A stretch of DNA of 64,000 nucleotides. Origin: Lachnospiraceae bacterium JLR.KK002 (lineage in GTDB: Bacteria; Bacillota; Clostridia; Lachnospirales; Lachnospiraceae). The position numbers were made by a program, and so were the translations under genes. Location of the stretch: NCBI GenBank assembly GCA_036941025.1, contig JAYMNP010000001.1, positions 3,432,501 through 3,496,500 on the forward strand, written 5' to 3'. Every line of letters begins with the position of its first letter. Positions within the stretch are counted from its first letter, which is position 1. Below, piece after piece: positions 24,530 through 33,894 of the stretch. A model generated the notes under the pieces. The model had not been told where the DNA came from. It made no database searches and saw nothing but the letters and a program-made list of their open reading frames with translations.

Positions 24530-25981
24530 TCATTCCGTAAGGGCAGAGGCTTCCGGCAGAGTAAACCAGAATTCCACACCGGACGGAAGATTTTCCACAC
24601 CGTAATTTCCATTGTGCATGGTAACTATGCTCTGCACAATATACAGTCCAAGACCTGCATGGGAAAATCCGTTTTTTTCATACCTGGGTTCCTGCTGATT
24701 TCGGTAAAAACCGCTCCATATTTTTTCCATATCTTCCGCTGGAATCTGGCTTCCTTCATTATAAACACTTACACGTACCGTATGTTCCTGTTTTTTTAAC
24801 GTCATACGGATATTTCCGCCGATATCAGTATGTTCCAGTGCATTTGTCATATAATTATTTACAATCTGCTCAATATATTCCCGGTCCCCTTCCACATAAC
24901 ATGTCTCAGACAAAAAGGTTTCCATACGTATTCTTTTCTTTTTAATCATTCCTTCATATTTTACAATAATGTAATCCATCACTTCTTTCATGTCGAAGGT
25001 TTTCTGAATCATATTTTCCATCTGATGTTCCAGAACAGAATGATTCAGAAGCCGGCTGACCATATCGGACATTTTCGTCACTTCTTCCTGAATAGAAGAA
25101 ATATAATATTCCCGGTCATCCTGCGCATATTCCAGCATTTCTGCCTGACTTGCAATGACTGCCAGAGGAGTCTTCAGTTCATGAGATATATTGGCAATCA
25201 GTTCCTTACGCCTTTTTTCCATCTGATCCTGACGCACATTATGATGAAGCATCTGCTTTTTATTCTCTTCCAGGCGGCCAGTCTGTTCCTGAAGCTGCCG
25301 GGACATTTTATTTACACTGGCAGAAAGACGATTCAGTTCTTCGTACCGCCCCTGTTCCTGTACCTGCCCGGAAAAATTACCATTTGCTGTCTGTTCTGCA
25401 GTAAAAACCAACTGTTCCAGAGGATTTAACCTTCGTTTCCAGAAAAATACCACAAAAATGCTTCCCGGTATCATCAGCAGCAGAAACATTACCAGATAAA
25501 ATTTTTCCGCCATGGTAATACTTTTCCTTCCTGCGGCAATATCTTTGATTACAATATAATAATCTGTTTCATTCTGAGTCATAATTCCCCGATATCTGGC
25601 TGTCTCCAGTAATTTTCCGCTGTTACGGATAATCTCCGGTTCTCTGGAAAAAGAATTTATCTTTCTGGTAATATTTCGATTGATGGCGTTGGCTTCGCTG
25701 TCATTTGATTTCGTAACATAAACAGGTTTCATATTTTCATCTGCAATAAAAAAATTTAAATTTTCATTCTCATAATTTGCAAACATCACATAATCTTTTT
25801 CTTCCAGCTCTGACAAAACCAGTTCTCCAATATCATGATATGCCTGTATAATCTGCCTGTCTTTCACACGCTCATAATAAACAGGCATAAAAATCGTATA
25901 CAGCAGGACGCTGATTCCTGTAACTGCCAGAAGGAACAGGCATTGCAGTAAAAAAATATCTGTATTAAGTTTCCGTTCCAT
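24530..25981 (-). CDS. sensor histidine kinase
   Basis: 483 residues. TM1 is at about 10-32, then an extracytoplasmic sensor region of about 125 residues, TM2 at about 162-185, HAMP, and HisKA with the phospho-acceptor His in NISHELKTPLAV. The ATPase lobe has an N-box (NNYMTNALEH) and GLGLYIVQS. The start is ATG 25981, overlapping the response-regulator stop by 17 bp. The same operon begins with a PP-loop ATPase gene. The signal is unknown. Confidence 0.92.
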   Translation of the reverse strand: MERKLNTDIFLLQCLFLLAVTGISVLLYTIFMPVYYERVKDRQIIQAYHDIGELVLSELEEKDYVMFANYENENLNFFIADENMKPVYVTKSNDSEANAINRNITRKINSFSREPEIIRNSGKLLETARYRGIMTQNETDYYIVIKDIAAGRKSITMAEKFYLVMFLLLMIPGSIFVVFFWKRRLNPLEQLVFTAEQTANGNFSGQVQEQGRYEELNRLSASVNKMSRQLQEQTGRLEENKKQMLHHNVRQDQMEKRRKELIANISHELKTPLAVIASQAEMLEYAQDDREYYISSIQEEVTKMSDMVSRLLNHSVLEHQMENMIQKTFDMKEVMDYIIVKYEGMIKKKRIRMETFLSETCYVEGDREYIEQIVNNYMTNALEHTDIGGNIRMTLKKQEHTVRVSVYNEGSQIPAEDMEKIWSGFYRNQQEPRYEKNGFSHAGLGLYIVQSIVTMHNGNYGVENLPSGVEFWFTLPEASALTE

Positions 25982-26654
25982 TCCCTTTACCCTCAAAGCA
26001 ATATCCCACTCCGTATACGGTTCGGATACAGGATATATTTCCCAGTTTTTTCCGAAGCTGTTTGACAATGGTATCAATGGTTCTGGTATCTCCCACATAA
26101 TGATATCCCCAGATGCTGTCAAGAATATGGTCTCTTGTCAGAACAACTCCTTCATTTTTCATGAAAAACAACATCAGCTCAAATTCTTTCGGTGTTGTTT
26201 CTACGAATATATCATTCACATACAGCTTATGAGCTGCAATTTCTATCCGTATATTTCCTGCTGTCAGAAACTCTTCTTCCTGCCGGAAACGTTTTATCAG
26301 CGCTTCCACATGCATTTTCACCACAGCCAGGGAATATGGTTTTACAATATAATTATCTGCTCCGTGAGAAAGGCTTTCCAGCTGATCTTCCACTTCCTCT
26401 TTGGCAGTCAGCATAATTACCGGAACATTGGAAAATACACGAATCTGCTTTAACACTTCATTGCCGTCCATAAATGGCAGCATAATATCCAGCAGCACAC
26501 AGCTTATTTCCTCACTGTGCACCTTAAACTGCTGTATTCCCTCCAGGCCGTTTTCCGCTGTGTAAACCTGATATTCATGTATGGTGAAAAAATCTGTCAA
26601 TGCCTTTAATAATTTTTTCTCATCCTCAATGACTAAAATACTTGTTTTTTTCAT
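25965..26654 (-). CDS. OmpR-family response regulator
   Basis: 229 residues. The receiver domain has the phospho-Asp in VLLDIMLPFMDG, the Thr in MLTAKEE and Lys in YIVKPYS. The C-terminal winged helix carries LTPKEFELMLF-like sequence and TRTIDTIVKQLRKKLG. It overlaps the PP-loop gene by 4 bp (ATGA) and the kinase gene by 17 bp. Confidence 0.95.
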   Translation of the reverse strand: MKKTSILVIEDEKKLLKALTDFFTIHEYQVYTAENGLEGIQQFKVHSEEISCVLLDIMLPFMDGNEVLKQIRVFSNVPVIMLTAKEEVEDQLESLSHGADNYIVKPYSLAVVKMHVEALIKRFRQEEEFLTAGNIRIEIAAHKLYVNDIFVETTPKEFELMLFFMKNEGVVLTRDHILDSIWGYHYVGDTRTIDTIVKQLRKKLGNISCIRTVYGVGYCFEGKGNGTET

Positions 26655-27655
26655 TTTTCCTTAATCTGTATTCTGTCCTCAAATCTTCGTTTTTCCTGTT
26701 TCGATATGGTTGTATAATGCTTCATGTCACGCTCCAGAATCCTGTCCATTTCTTCCAGAGTCAGCTTTCCTCTCCGTACCTCTACCGAAAGCTCTCCCTG
26801 GCGAATGGGCAGGCCCCGCTTTTTAATACTCATATATTCTGCCATTGCATGAGCAAAACAGTCAGGATGACTGCCTGCTTTCTTTTCCGGTCTTGTCCAT
26901 CCAATGCTTTTTTCCAGTGTGCGTATTACCTCTTCTTCTTTTATATCATGATAAGCGAAATATGACAAGGCTTCCACTTCAATATCATCCAGATAATCTG
27001 TTTTACCGGTTTTCCGAAGTTTTTTTTCCAGCCCATGGAACATCTGATACTCAAAATCCAGAAGGGAATGAGAGGTTTCAAAGGGCTCCAGATGCTTTTT
27101 TTTCAGCGCTGTCTGTAAAATCTGCCCTCTGGTACGTCCGTTTACTATCAGAGGAATTCCATACTGTCCTGCAAGCAGATAGCTGTAATAATGCATATAA
27201 TGAAAACAGACAGAACAGAAATTATGGAGAAATTTTACACAGAGACTGTATGTTTTTCTCAGTTCCTCATCGCCCATGGAAAATGTAATGTGGTCTACCG
27301 GCATTTTCTGCAGGGCATTTTCAATATTCTTTCTTCCGTATTCCGTAGAAAAACCATTTTGAAACGTAAAAGCCAGTACCCGCATACCATATTTTTTCTT
27401 CAACTGGTGAATCACATATGTACTGTCTTTTCCTCCGCTGAATCCTACCAGACAGTCATACTTACTGCCATTTTCTTTTGCCCTCCGTTTTGCATGTTCT
27501 GCTTTTTCACGGAAAATTTCCTCCAGCTTCCTGGAATCTTCCAGAAAATCCCTGTTTTCCTGATAAAAATTACAATAATTGCATACCCCTTTTTCGTCAA
27601 ATTTAATTTTCCTGTAATGTTCCGGAAGTCCGCAAATCACACATCTTTTGTCCAA
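26651..27655 (-). CDS. PP-loop ATPase, N-acetyl sugar amidotransferase (WbpG)-like
   Basis: 334 residues. An N-terminal zinc-ribbon-like segment (CVICGLPE...GVCNYC, four Cys) precedes an adenine-hydrolase PP-loop, GFSGGKDST (about 68-76). A further Cys cluster lies at HNFCSVCFHY. This architecture occurs in WbpG/PseA-like amidotransferases for surface sugars and in tRNA-thiolation-like enzymes. Being first in an operon with a two-component system is unusual for either. Substrate unknown. Confidence 0.7.
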   Translation of the reverse strand: MDKRCVICGLPEHYRKIKFDEKGVCNYCNFYQENRDFLEDSRKLEEIFREKAEHAKRRAKENGSKYDCLVGFSGGKDSTYVIHQLKKKYGMRVLAFTFQNGFSTEYGRKNIENALQKMPVDHITFSMGDEELRKTYSLCVKFLHNFCSVCFHYMHYYSYLLAGQYGIPLIVNGRTRGQILQTALKKKHLEPFETSHSLLDFEYQMFHGLEKKLRKTGKTDYLDDIEVEALSYFAYHDIKEEEVIRTLEKSIGWTRPEKKAGSHPDCFAHAMAEYMSIKKRGLPIRQGELSVEVRRGKLTLEEMDRILERDMKHYTTISKQEKRRFEDRIQIKEK

Positions 27656-27732
27656 TTTCTGTTACCGCCTTTCTATCATCTGATATTGTGTCTCATTATA
27701 ATTATGAAATTTGATAGAAATTTGAGAATAAA

Positions 27733-27763
27733 AAAGAACCTCGTATTTTGAAACGAGGTTCCT
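27733..27763 (-). terminator. terminator of the Pro/Glu repeat protein gene
   Basis: On the minus strand GAACCTCGT and ACGAGGTTC (9 bp) are separated by 8 bases and followed by TTTTTTATT. It lies just after the stop at 27769. Confidence 0.85.
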
Positions 27764-27768
27764 GTTCT

Positions 27769-29925
27769 TTACATATTTGCAATTAATGCTGCAATGTCTT
27801 CCGGACTCATTGCTCTGTTTGGGTCAGATAAATCCGGCAGAGGAGGTTTTATATCCTCCACAATTCCTGCAGTTGTATCCGGCAGTTCTTCTGTTGCGGC
27901 ATTCGCAATCAATGCTGCGATTTCCTCCGGTCTCAGGATACCGGCTGATGCGCCTGGCTCCGGAACTGGTACTATTTTCGGTGCTGTATTCAGTTCCGGC
28001 ATTACCAATGGTTCAATGATTGGCTCCGGAATTGGCTCTGATTCCTCTATGGGTTCTTCATCAGCGCTTGCCAGTAAAGCTGCAATATCTTCCGGCGTCA
28101 TCATATTGCTGATTTCCGGAATCACTATTGGTTCTGGTTCCGGCATGGGTTCTTCCAGTATTACCGGCTCCGGTTCCGGCATTTCAACCGCTTCTTCTAT
28201 CACTGGTTCCGGCTCTGCTACAACCGGTTCAGATTCCACTATTGGTTCTTCCAGTATTACCGGCTCCGGTTCCGGCATTTCAACCGCTTCTTCTATCACT
28301 GGTTCCGGCTCTGCTACAACCGGTTCAGATTCCACTATTGGTTCTTCCAGTATTACCGGCTCCGGTTCCGGCATTTCAACCGCTTCTTCTATCACTGGTT
28401 CCGGCTCTGCTACAACCGGTTCAGATTCCACTATTGGTTCTTCCAGTATTACCGGCTCCGGTTCCGGCATTTCAACCGCTTCTTCTATCACTGGTTCCGG
28501 TTCGGCTGTTTCTGCTATTACAGGCTCCGGTTCCATAACTGGTCCAGATACAGGTTCTTCCAGTATTATTGGTTCCGGTTCTGTCTCCGTTATCAGCGCT
28601 TCCTCTGCTAAAGGCTCCGCTATTAATTCTGACTCCGGCATGGATTCTTCCATTACTGCTGATTCCGGCATTGAAATCAGTTCCGGTTCTGGTTCCGGCA
28701 TGGATTCTTCCAGTATTACCGGCTCCGGTTCCGGCATTTCAACCGCTTCTTCTATCACCGGTTCTTCCACCACAGATTCCGGCTCCGGTATTTCAACCGT
28801 TTCTTCTATCACTGGTTCTTCCACCACAGATTCCGGCTCCGGTATTTCAACCTCTTCTTCTATCACCGGTTCTTCCGCCACTGGTTCCGGCTCTGCTGCA
28901 ACCGGTTCAGATTCCACTATTGGTTCCTCCAGTATTACCGGTTCCGGTGTCGCTTCTTCCAGTATTACTGGTTCCGGTTCTGGCATGGGTTCTTCCAGTA
29001 TTACCGGTTCCGGTTCTGGTATCGCTTCTTCCAATATTGTCGGTTCCGGCTCTGGTTCCGGTATCAGCTCCTCCAGTATTATCGGTTCCGGCTCTGGTTC
29101 CGGTATCGGTACAGCATACGAAGTTTCTTTCAGAGTAGAAACCTGGTCCATCACAGACTGGGGAATCTGGTCAATTTTCTCCGGTATTACATCAATAATA
29201 TCTTTTATAAGACTGGAAGACTGCTGGATTTTTTCTATTAATTCCTTCTGTTCATCATCCATTCTCTGCAGCTTTTTCTGATAAATTTCATCCTGTTTTG
29301 ACAAAGACTCATCCTGTTTCGATAAAGCCTCATCCTGCTTCGATAAAATCGCATCCTGTTTTGACAAAACTTCATCCTGTTTTGACAAAATTGCATCCTG
29401 TCTTGATGAAACTTCATCTTTCATACCATAAATGGACTGTTGAAATTCTTCCATCTGTTTTATCATCTGATCGTTGGAATTCATCAGTGCATTGGCATTT
29501 TCCTTACTGCGGCTGATTGTTATCTTTGCAACTTTTTTCTGGCCGTCCATCAGAGATTCCAGCATATTTGCAATCTTTTTCTGATTTACAGAATTTGCCT
29601 TTTCCAGAGGCATAATTTTCTGACCGATAAAATTCAGTTTTTCATCCAGCTCCTGAAATTTTTTCTGTGAAACCAGATGTGTGGATTTTTCCGCTTTCAT
29701 GATATCCACATACTGTTCTTCCGAGCGCTGACTTTCTTTTTCTCCCAGCTTCAGCCATCTGCTGATTGTCAGGCTGACGCAGATTAAGGTTACGAGAGCA
29801 GCAATTCCAAGAACCTGATAATTATTCTGCATATTAACGATAACATAAATATCAAATAAAAATACAAATAATGTTATAACCGATATGGCCTGTACTTTTA
29901 TCTTTCGTGAGCTGTCATTTTCCAT
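27769..29925 (-). CDS. membrane-anchored Pro/Glu repeat protein with PEDIAALI motifs
   Basis: 718 residues. Two N-terminal TM helices (about 11-30 and 35-53) precede a coiled coil (about 60-270) containing heptad-like SKQDEVLSKQDA repeats. Then come about 370 residues of acidic PEPEPVILEEP repeats. The C-terminus has three copies of a short motif: MTPEDIAALLAS, LRPEEIAALIAN and MSPEDIAALIAN (the last at the extreme end). The motif recalls the FliM/FliN N-terminal peptide LSQxEIDALL. Likely a spacer-tethered scaffold that displays docking peptides in the cytoplasm or at the wall. Family not recognised. Confidence 0.8.
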   Translation of the reverse strand: MENDSSRKIKVQAISVITLFVFLFDIYVIVNMQNNYQVLGIAALVTLICVSLTISRWLKLGEKESQRSEEQYVDIMKAEKSTHLVSQKKFQELDEKLNFIGQKIMPLEKANSVNQKKIANMLESLMDGQKKVAKITISRSKENANALMNSNDQMIKQMEEFQQSIYGMKDEVSSRQDAILSKQDEVLSKQDAILSKQDEALSKQDESLSKQDEIYQKKLQRMDDEQKELIEKIQQSSSLIKDIIDVIPEKIDQIPQSVMDQVSTLKETSYAVPIPEPEPEPIILEELIPEPEPEPTILEEAIPEPEPVILEEPMPEPEPVILEEATPEPVILEEPIVESEPVAAEPEPVAEEPVIEEEVEIPEPESVVEEPVIEETVEIPEPESVVEEPVIEEAVEMPEPEPVILEESMPEPEPELISMPESAVMEESMPESELIAEPLAEEALITETEPEPIILEEPVSGPVMEPEPVIAETAEPEPVIEEAVEMPEPEPVILEEPIVESEPVVAEPEPVIEEAVEMPEPEPVILEEPIVESEPVVAEPEPVIEEAVEMPEPEPVILEEPIVESEPVVAEPEPVIEEAVEMPEPEPVILEEPMPEPEPIVIPEISNMMTPEDIAALLASADEEPIEESEPIPEPIIEPLVMPELNTAPKIVPVPEPGASAGILRPEEIAALIANAATEELPDTTAGIVEDIKPPLPDLSDPNRAMSPEDIAALIANM
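28148..28530 (-). repeat. 96-bp tandem coding repeats
   Basis: Units at 28148, 28244 and 28340 are identical or nearly so, with a fourth partial unit at 28436. Each encodes 32 residues (VESEPVVAEPEPVIEEAVEM plus PEPEPVILEEPI). Flanking units are diverged. The identity suggests recent slippage expansion. Confidence 0.85.
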
Positions 29926-30165
29926 TTATTCTCCTCCGCCGTACAAATGAAATCCCCAAATCACTGACATAGTATGATAAATCGTGCTCATTCGACACGT
30001 GATAATCTTCTGGTATTATAACATACATTTTAATGCTTTGCAAACCTTCTTCCCCATACTTTATCAATTAACGTAACAGTTCGTTACTGTTCAGCCATAG
30101 TCTGTATTCTGTGCGAATCATGCCGGCATGAAAAGGTACCTTTGCAAATGGCGCAAGCTGAACTG
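29926..30165. repeat. intergenic region with GTAACAGTTC-type inverted repeats
   Basis: No gene. GTAACAGT-TC-GTTACTGTTCAGCC (30073-30097) and GCTGAACTGTTAC (30157-30169) form an imperfect inverted repeat around ~60 bp. This is the same word as upstream of the carboxypeptidase at 3157-3184, pointing to a dispersed palindromic repeat family. Confidence 0.5.
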
Positions 30166-30915
30166 TTACCGTCTTTTTCCTGCCAGTCCCCGCATATACC
30201 GTAATATTTTTTCTTTAATTTCTTCGGCTGTATAATAATCCAGAATATGTGTACCGCCGTATATGTTCAGATACTGGCTGGCCTGATAATAAATATCACG
30301 TTTTCTGGCTCCCACCGTAAAATCTTCTTTTTCCAGAGCCATAAGGGCTGAAATAAGCCCTTTTGTAATTTCTCTGTTTCCCATAAAATTACTGGAAAAC
30401 AGAATAAAAAATTTTGTGGAGAAATCCTTTTCCCAGTACCGGGTCAATTCAAAAGGATCTTTTCTTTTTTCATCGTAAGTAAGTCTTCCGAGCCACCACA
30501 GGCGGGATAATGTATTTCCAAATAATGCTCTCCGAACACCGTTTTTTGTATTCAGAAAATAACGTCCCAGAACAATAGATTCCGGATTTGTTCTGATTTT
30601 ATCCTCTTTCCATCGCTCATGCAAAAATTCCCAGAAATCACTATGGCACAGGCCCGCCCACAAGCGTTCGTCAGACGCCTGCGTATCAGTCAGACCCTTC
30701 ATGGCAGTATAAAGGCGGATTGCATTTTCCACATCATTTTTATTATTGCAGAACTGAAAATCAGGCACCTGCAGTTTATATTCAGCAAAAGGATTTTCTC
30801 CGTCAAAATAATCGTAAATCCATCTGTTTGTGGAAAGTTCATATAATTTAATATTCCCTTTTACATTCATTTTTAATGCGGAAAGAGCATCCTCTTTTAT
30901 AAAATGTATTATCAT
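30166..30915 (-). CDS. DUF6339-like protein of the GHKL ATPase operon
   Basis: 249 residues, soluble, rich in Trp, Phe and Arg (LCHSDFWEFLHERWK, FGNTLSRLWWLGRLTYDE, FSSNFMGNREITKGLISAL). Tentatively DUF6339, a family without known activity. ATG 30915 follows GAGGAGGAG; an upstream Met would lie in the previous gene. There is only 1 bp between it and the preceding stop, so it is translationally coupled to the GHKL operon. Confidence 0.7.
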   Translation of the reverse strand: MIIHFIKEDALSALKMNVKGNIKLYELSTNRWIYDYFDGENPFAEYKLQVPDFQFCNNKNDVENAIRLYTAMKGLTDTQASDERLWAGLCHSDFWEFLHERWKEDKIRTNPESIVLGRYFLNTKNGVRRALFGNTLSRLWWLGRLTYDEKRKDPFELTRYWEKDFSTKFFILFSSNFMGNREITKGLISALMALEKEDFTVGARKRDIYYQASQYLNIYGGTHILDYYTAEEIKEKILRYMRGLAGKRR

Positions 30916-30916
30916 C

Positions 30917-31780
30917 CTACTCCTCCTCACTGTCATCCAGCATGGTAATTGCCTGCAATGCTCTGTCTATGGGCAAATCCAGCAATTTCTGCGCCAGAAC
31001 GTAAGATGGAATATCACATAAAGTATCATGATTAAAAAGGATATTGTATTTTGCCAGTGTTTTTCTGACTGCCATGTACCATCTTCTGGTTTCATATTCT
31101 TCTGTCCCTTCCCGCCGCATGGTTTCAAATACGAAGATAAGGGCCGGAACAATAATCATGGCGTGAAATACAGGCAGCAAAGCAGGCATATTTGCCAGCA
31201 TTCTGTAATTTTGAAAGCTGCTGTCTGACAGTGCAATTACTATTTTTTCTCCATCCATGTCAATTTTCATATTCTCATCCGTATCGGCGGCATATTTGCA
31301 TATGGTAAATACAGACGGGATTTTTGCCAGTTCTTCCGTATCTTTTATTACGGTAAAATCATATTGGCCTCCCACGGCCAGAATGCTTCCTCTGTCAATG
31401 GAAAATGTAATACTGCCATAATCCGGATTAAAATCCGCATTGGAATATTCTGAAATATCTTTTCGAGCCACCACAAAAGCACACATGGAAACTTTTCCGT
31501 TCAGAAATTTTTCCTGAATCCTCCTGGTAAATACAGGCTCATCTGCTGTCACAACATTTCGATAGCAGGTCTGGGGACATTCAATATGTATTAAAAATTC
31601 AGCCATTCCTTCTTTTATTTTCTTATTGAGTCCCTCATTACGGAGTTCCATGGTAAAGGTAAATTTCAACTCGCGGATACCCTTTTCCACATCTGCCTGA
31701 AACTGAAACGAACTGTTCAGATAATCGTCGGTACCGGAACTTAAAACAGGATACGGATAAAGTTTATATCTTATATCCAT
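30917..31780 (-). CDS. middle protein of the GHKL ATPase operon, unknown function
   Basis: 287 residues, no family recognised. The N-terminal half looks beta-rich (FQFQADVEKGIRELKFTF, CPQTCYRNVVTADEPVF). The C-terminal half is helical with a conserved-looking FVFETMRREGTEEYETRRWY. It overlaps the ATPase gene by 17 bp and precedes the DUF6339-like gene by 1 bp. The constant tight coupling suggests a complex with the ATPase. Confidence 0.7.
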   Translation of the reverse strand: MDIRYKLYPYPVLSSGTDDYLNSSFQFQADVEKGIRELKFTFTMELRNEGLNKKIKEGMAEFLIHIECPQTCYRNVVTADEPVFTRRIQEKFLNGKVSMCAFVVARKDISEYSNADFNPDYGSITFSIDRGSILAVGGQYDFTVIKDTEELAKIPSVFTICKYAADTDENMKIDMDGEKIVIALSDSSFQNYRMLANMPALLPVFHAMIIVPALIFVFETMRREGTEEYETRRWYMAVRKTLAKYNILFNHDTLCDIPSYVLAQKLLDLPIDRALQAITMLDDSEEE

Positions 31781-33719
31781 ATAAATTTACCTCCATAGAA
31801 CTGTTTTCCCCATAATCTACATTAAATTCAACAGACATTTTATTTTTTGCAACAATATGCTCCAGATAAATCAGATTTCCGGATGTTTTCAGCAAATCTC
31901 CTGTTATCAGATTGGACGCATTACTTACATTCACAATCATGTTGTTCTGTTCTCCGGAAAGTTTAAACTGCAGATACCCTTCTCCGGAAGTTTCTTCCGG
32001 AATGAAAAACAGACAGTAACGGTTATTTTTTCCATCCAGAAGAATTAAACGGACTTCCATGGTTCTGATTTCAAATTTTTTTCTGATTTGCTGAGAAGGT
32101 TTTCCATCAATACCTGTATCATATCGGTTGTTTCCTGTGCGGCTAATTCCCGAATTATTTCCTTCATTCCTTCCAAACCCCGAACCATTTTCTGACTGGC
32201 GGCGCTCATCATTGCCAAAATCCCTGCTGCCCCTGTCGCCAAATCCTTCTTCGTCAGGAATTCCCTGAGCATTTTCCATGTCCGTATCATTTCCATGCAG
32301 TGTTCTCTCTGAACCCTTCTGACATTTTTTTAAATCAGAGATTTCTATTTCAACATTTTTTGTAACGTCGGCAATGCTCTCATACTTATTTTTTTCTTCA
32401 TCATTAATCGCATCATCAGGCAGATATTCGCCCATACCTTCCGCATCCACTTCCGCAACCGTTGTTTTACGTCCAAACGCCAGAATATTTTCTTTGATAT
32501 AACGAAACAGACCCTGCTTCAGCCTTTTCGCCTCTGCCGGTCTTTTATGACGTTCCGGTTCCCATGCATCATGCCGGGGATTTTCCATCTCACGAAAATA
32601 AGAATTGATGGCTACATCTTTCAAAATACATATTCCTGCAAACTGAATGGCACTGGGAAAATTTTTCTGGTCAAACACTTTCATACCGTTCATTCGGCTC
32701 ATCAGTACACGTCTGTGTAATCCGTTCTGAATCAGTATATGTAGTTCCACATCACCCAGTCCTTCATAATTTTCCGTCATAACATGGGCTTCCGGAGAAA
32801 TCAGCGTCTGATAATAATTGTAAGCCTTCACTGCACTTTCTTTATATTCTTCCATAATTTCAGGAAGAGTTGTTCTGGAAATAACCGTATTTTCCACTCT
32901 TACTTCCAGAAAACCCAGATAAACCGATACCAGAAAATCTTCCAGTATGGAAATGATAATTTCAATCTCCCATTCAGGCCTTTCTGTAAATCCTGGTATA
33001 AATACATCTGTGCCAGCTTTTGTTCTGTGAAATGTTTCATCCAAAGACCAGCATTCCCGAATGGCCTGATTCCGCTCTGTCTCACCGTAATATCCAATTC
33101 CCGTACTTATGATTTCCTCACCGTCTCCGGAATCTTCACTGTTTAAAACAAAGGAAACAAGCCTTGCAACGCCCTGGGTAGCTTTCAGACCGTTTTCATC
33201 ATATGTAGAATAAAATACCGTACGCAAATCAGAGCAGGCAAAGGGTGCAGATTTTCCAATACCAAAACTTCCGCCGGAACTCCCGCTTTTATCAGATACA
33301 CCGGAAGCCTTTACCAGATTCTGCCATGGGGTATTATATTCTTTATCGGAACCAGTCAGGCCTGTGGTATTAAAATCACTGATTCTGAGCAGTGGTATCT
33401 GTTTTTGCTCTGAAATTGCGACCGCCTTTTTAAAAAAATCAACTGTTTTCTTATTCTTCTGTTTCTCCCAGAAATTAAAGCATGATTTAACAGCTTCCTT
33501 TAATGTTGAAAAATCCGGAATCAGCTTACTGTCAATCTGCCTGAGAGAAAATTCAATTATTACAGGTTTATCCTGGTATATTCTGGCGTCCAGAGAATTC
33601 TGGCATATTTCCCGCGCCAGAGATTTACAGGGCGTTCCTTTAAATGTTTCAATACCGGCTTCTCCAATGCCATTGATAATTCCAAAATTATTTGCCGGAA
33701 ATTTCCATCCTGCAGACAT
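31764..33719 (-). CDS. GHKL (Hsp90/MutL/MORC-type) ATPase
   Basis: 651 residues. The N-terminal Bergerat-fold ATPase has an N-box (LAREICQNSLDAR, about 33-45), a G1-like LRISDFNTTGL (about 115-125) and G2 GSSGGSFGIGKSAPFA (about 150-165). The middle region is S5/transducer-like. A charged, Gly/Asn-rich linker (about 470-550) leads to a beta-rich C-terminal domain. This is the layout of MORC/MutL-like ATPases found in prokaryotic conflict systems. First gene of a three-gene operon; ATG follows GAGGAG. Confidence 0.8.
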   Translation of the reverse strand: MSAGWKFPANNFGIINGIGEAGIETFKGTPCKSLAREICQNSLDARIYQDKPVIIEFSLRQIDSKLIPDFSTLKEAVKSCFNFWEKQKNKKTVDFFKKAVAISEQKQIPLLRISDFNTTGLTGSDKEYNTPWQNLVKASGVSDKSGSSGGSFGIGKSAPFACSDLRTVFYSTYDENGLKATQGVARLVSFVLNSEDSGDGEEIISTGIGYYGETERNQAIRECWSLDETFHRTKAGTDVFIPGFTERPEWEIEIIISILEDFLVSVYLGFLEVRVENTVISRTTLPEIMEEYKESAVKAYNYYQTLISPEAHVMTENYEGLGDVELHILIQNGLHRRVLMSRMNGMKVFDQKNFPSAIQFAGICILKDVAINSYFREMENPRHDAWEPERHKRPAEAKRLKQGLFRYIKENILAFGRKTTVAEVDAEGMGEYLPDDAINDEEKNKYESIADVTKNVEIEISDLKKCQKGSERTLHGNDTDMENAQGIPDEEGFGDRGSRDFGNDERRQSENGSGFGRNEGNNSGISRTGNNRYDTGIDGKPSQQIRKKFEIRTMEVRLILLDGKNNRYCLFFIPEETSGEGYLQFKLSGEQNNMIVNVSNASNLITGDLLKTSGNLIYLEHIVAKNKMSVEFNVDYGENSSMEVNLYGYKI

Positions 33720-33894
33720 TAAATTTCTCCTCTTGTGTCCTGTTTTCTTTTCTCTGTTTGTTTTCCTATACTGAATCTGTGTAAATTATAACACAATTCA
33801 CCATATTCTGACAGACTTTCTTTTTTCAAAAGTAATTTTAAAATGGTTTACATTGATTACACCACTTTACAACTTTTCCATAAAAAAAATGTCA

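Noticed and set aside
28148..28530. Possible CRISPR array from regular 96-bp repeats
   Set aside because: Repeats are contiguous with no unique spacers and are in frame in a coding gene.
27794..29281. A 495-codon plus-strand frame rich in Ser-Gly-Thr opposite the Pro/Glu repeat gene
   Set aside because: It is the antisense reading of the 96-bp and related repeats, has no ribosome binding site and encodes low-complexity SGSG sequence. The minus strand has a start, TM helices, coiled coil and a terminator.
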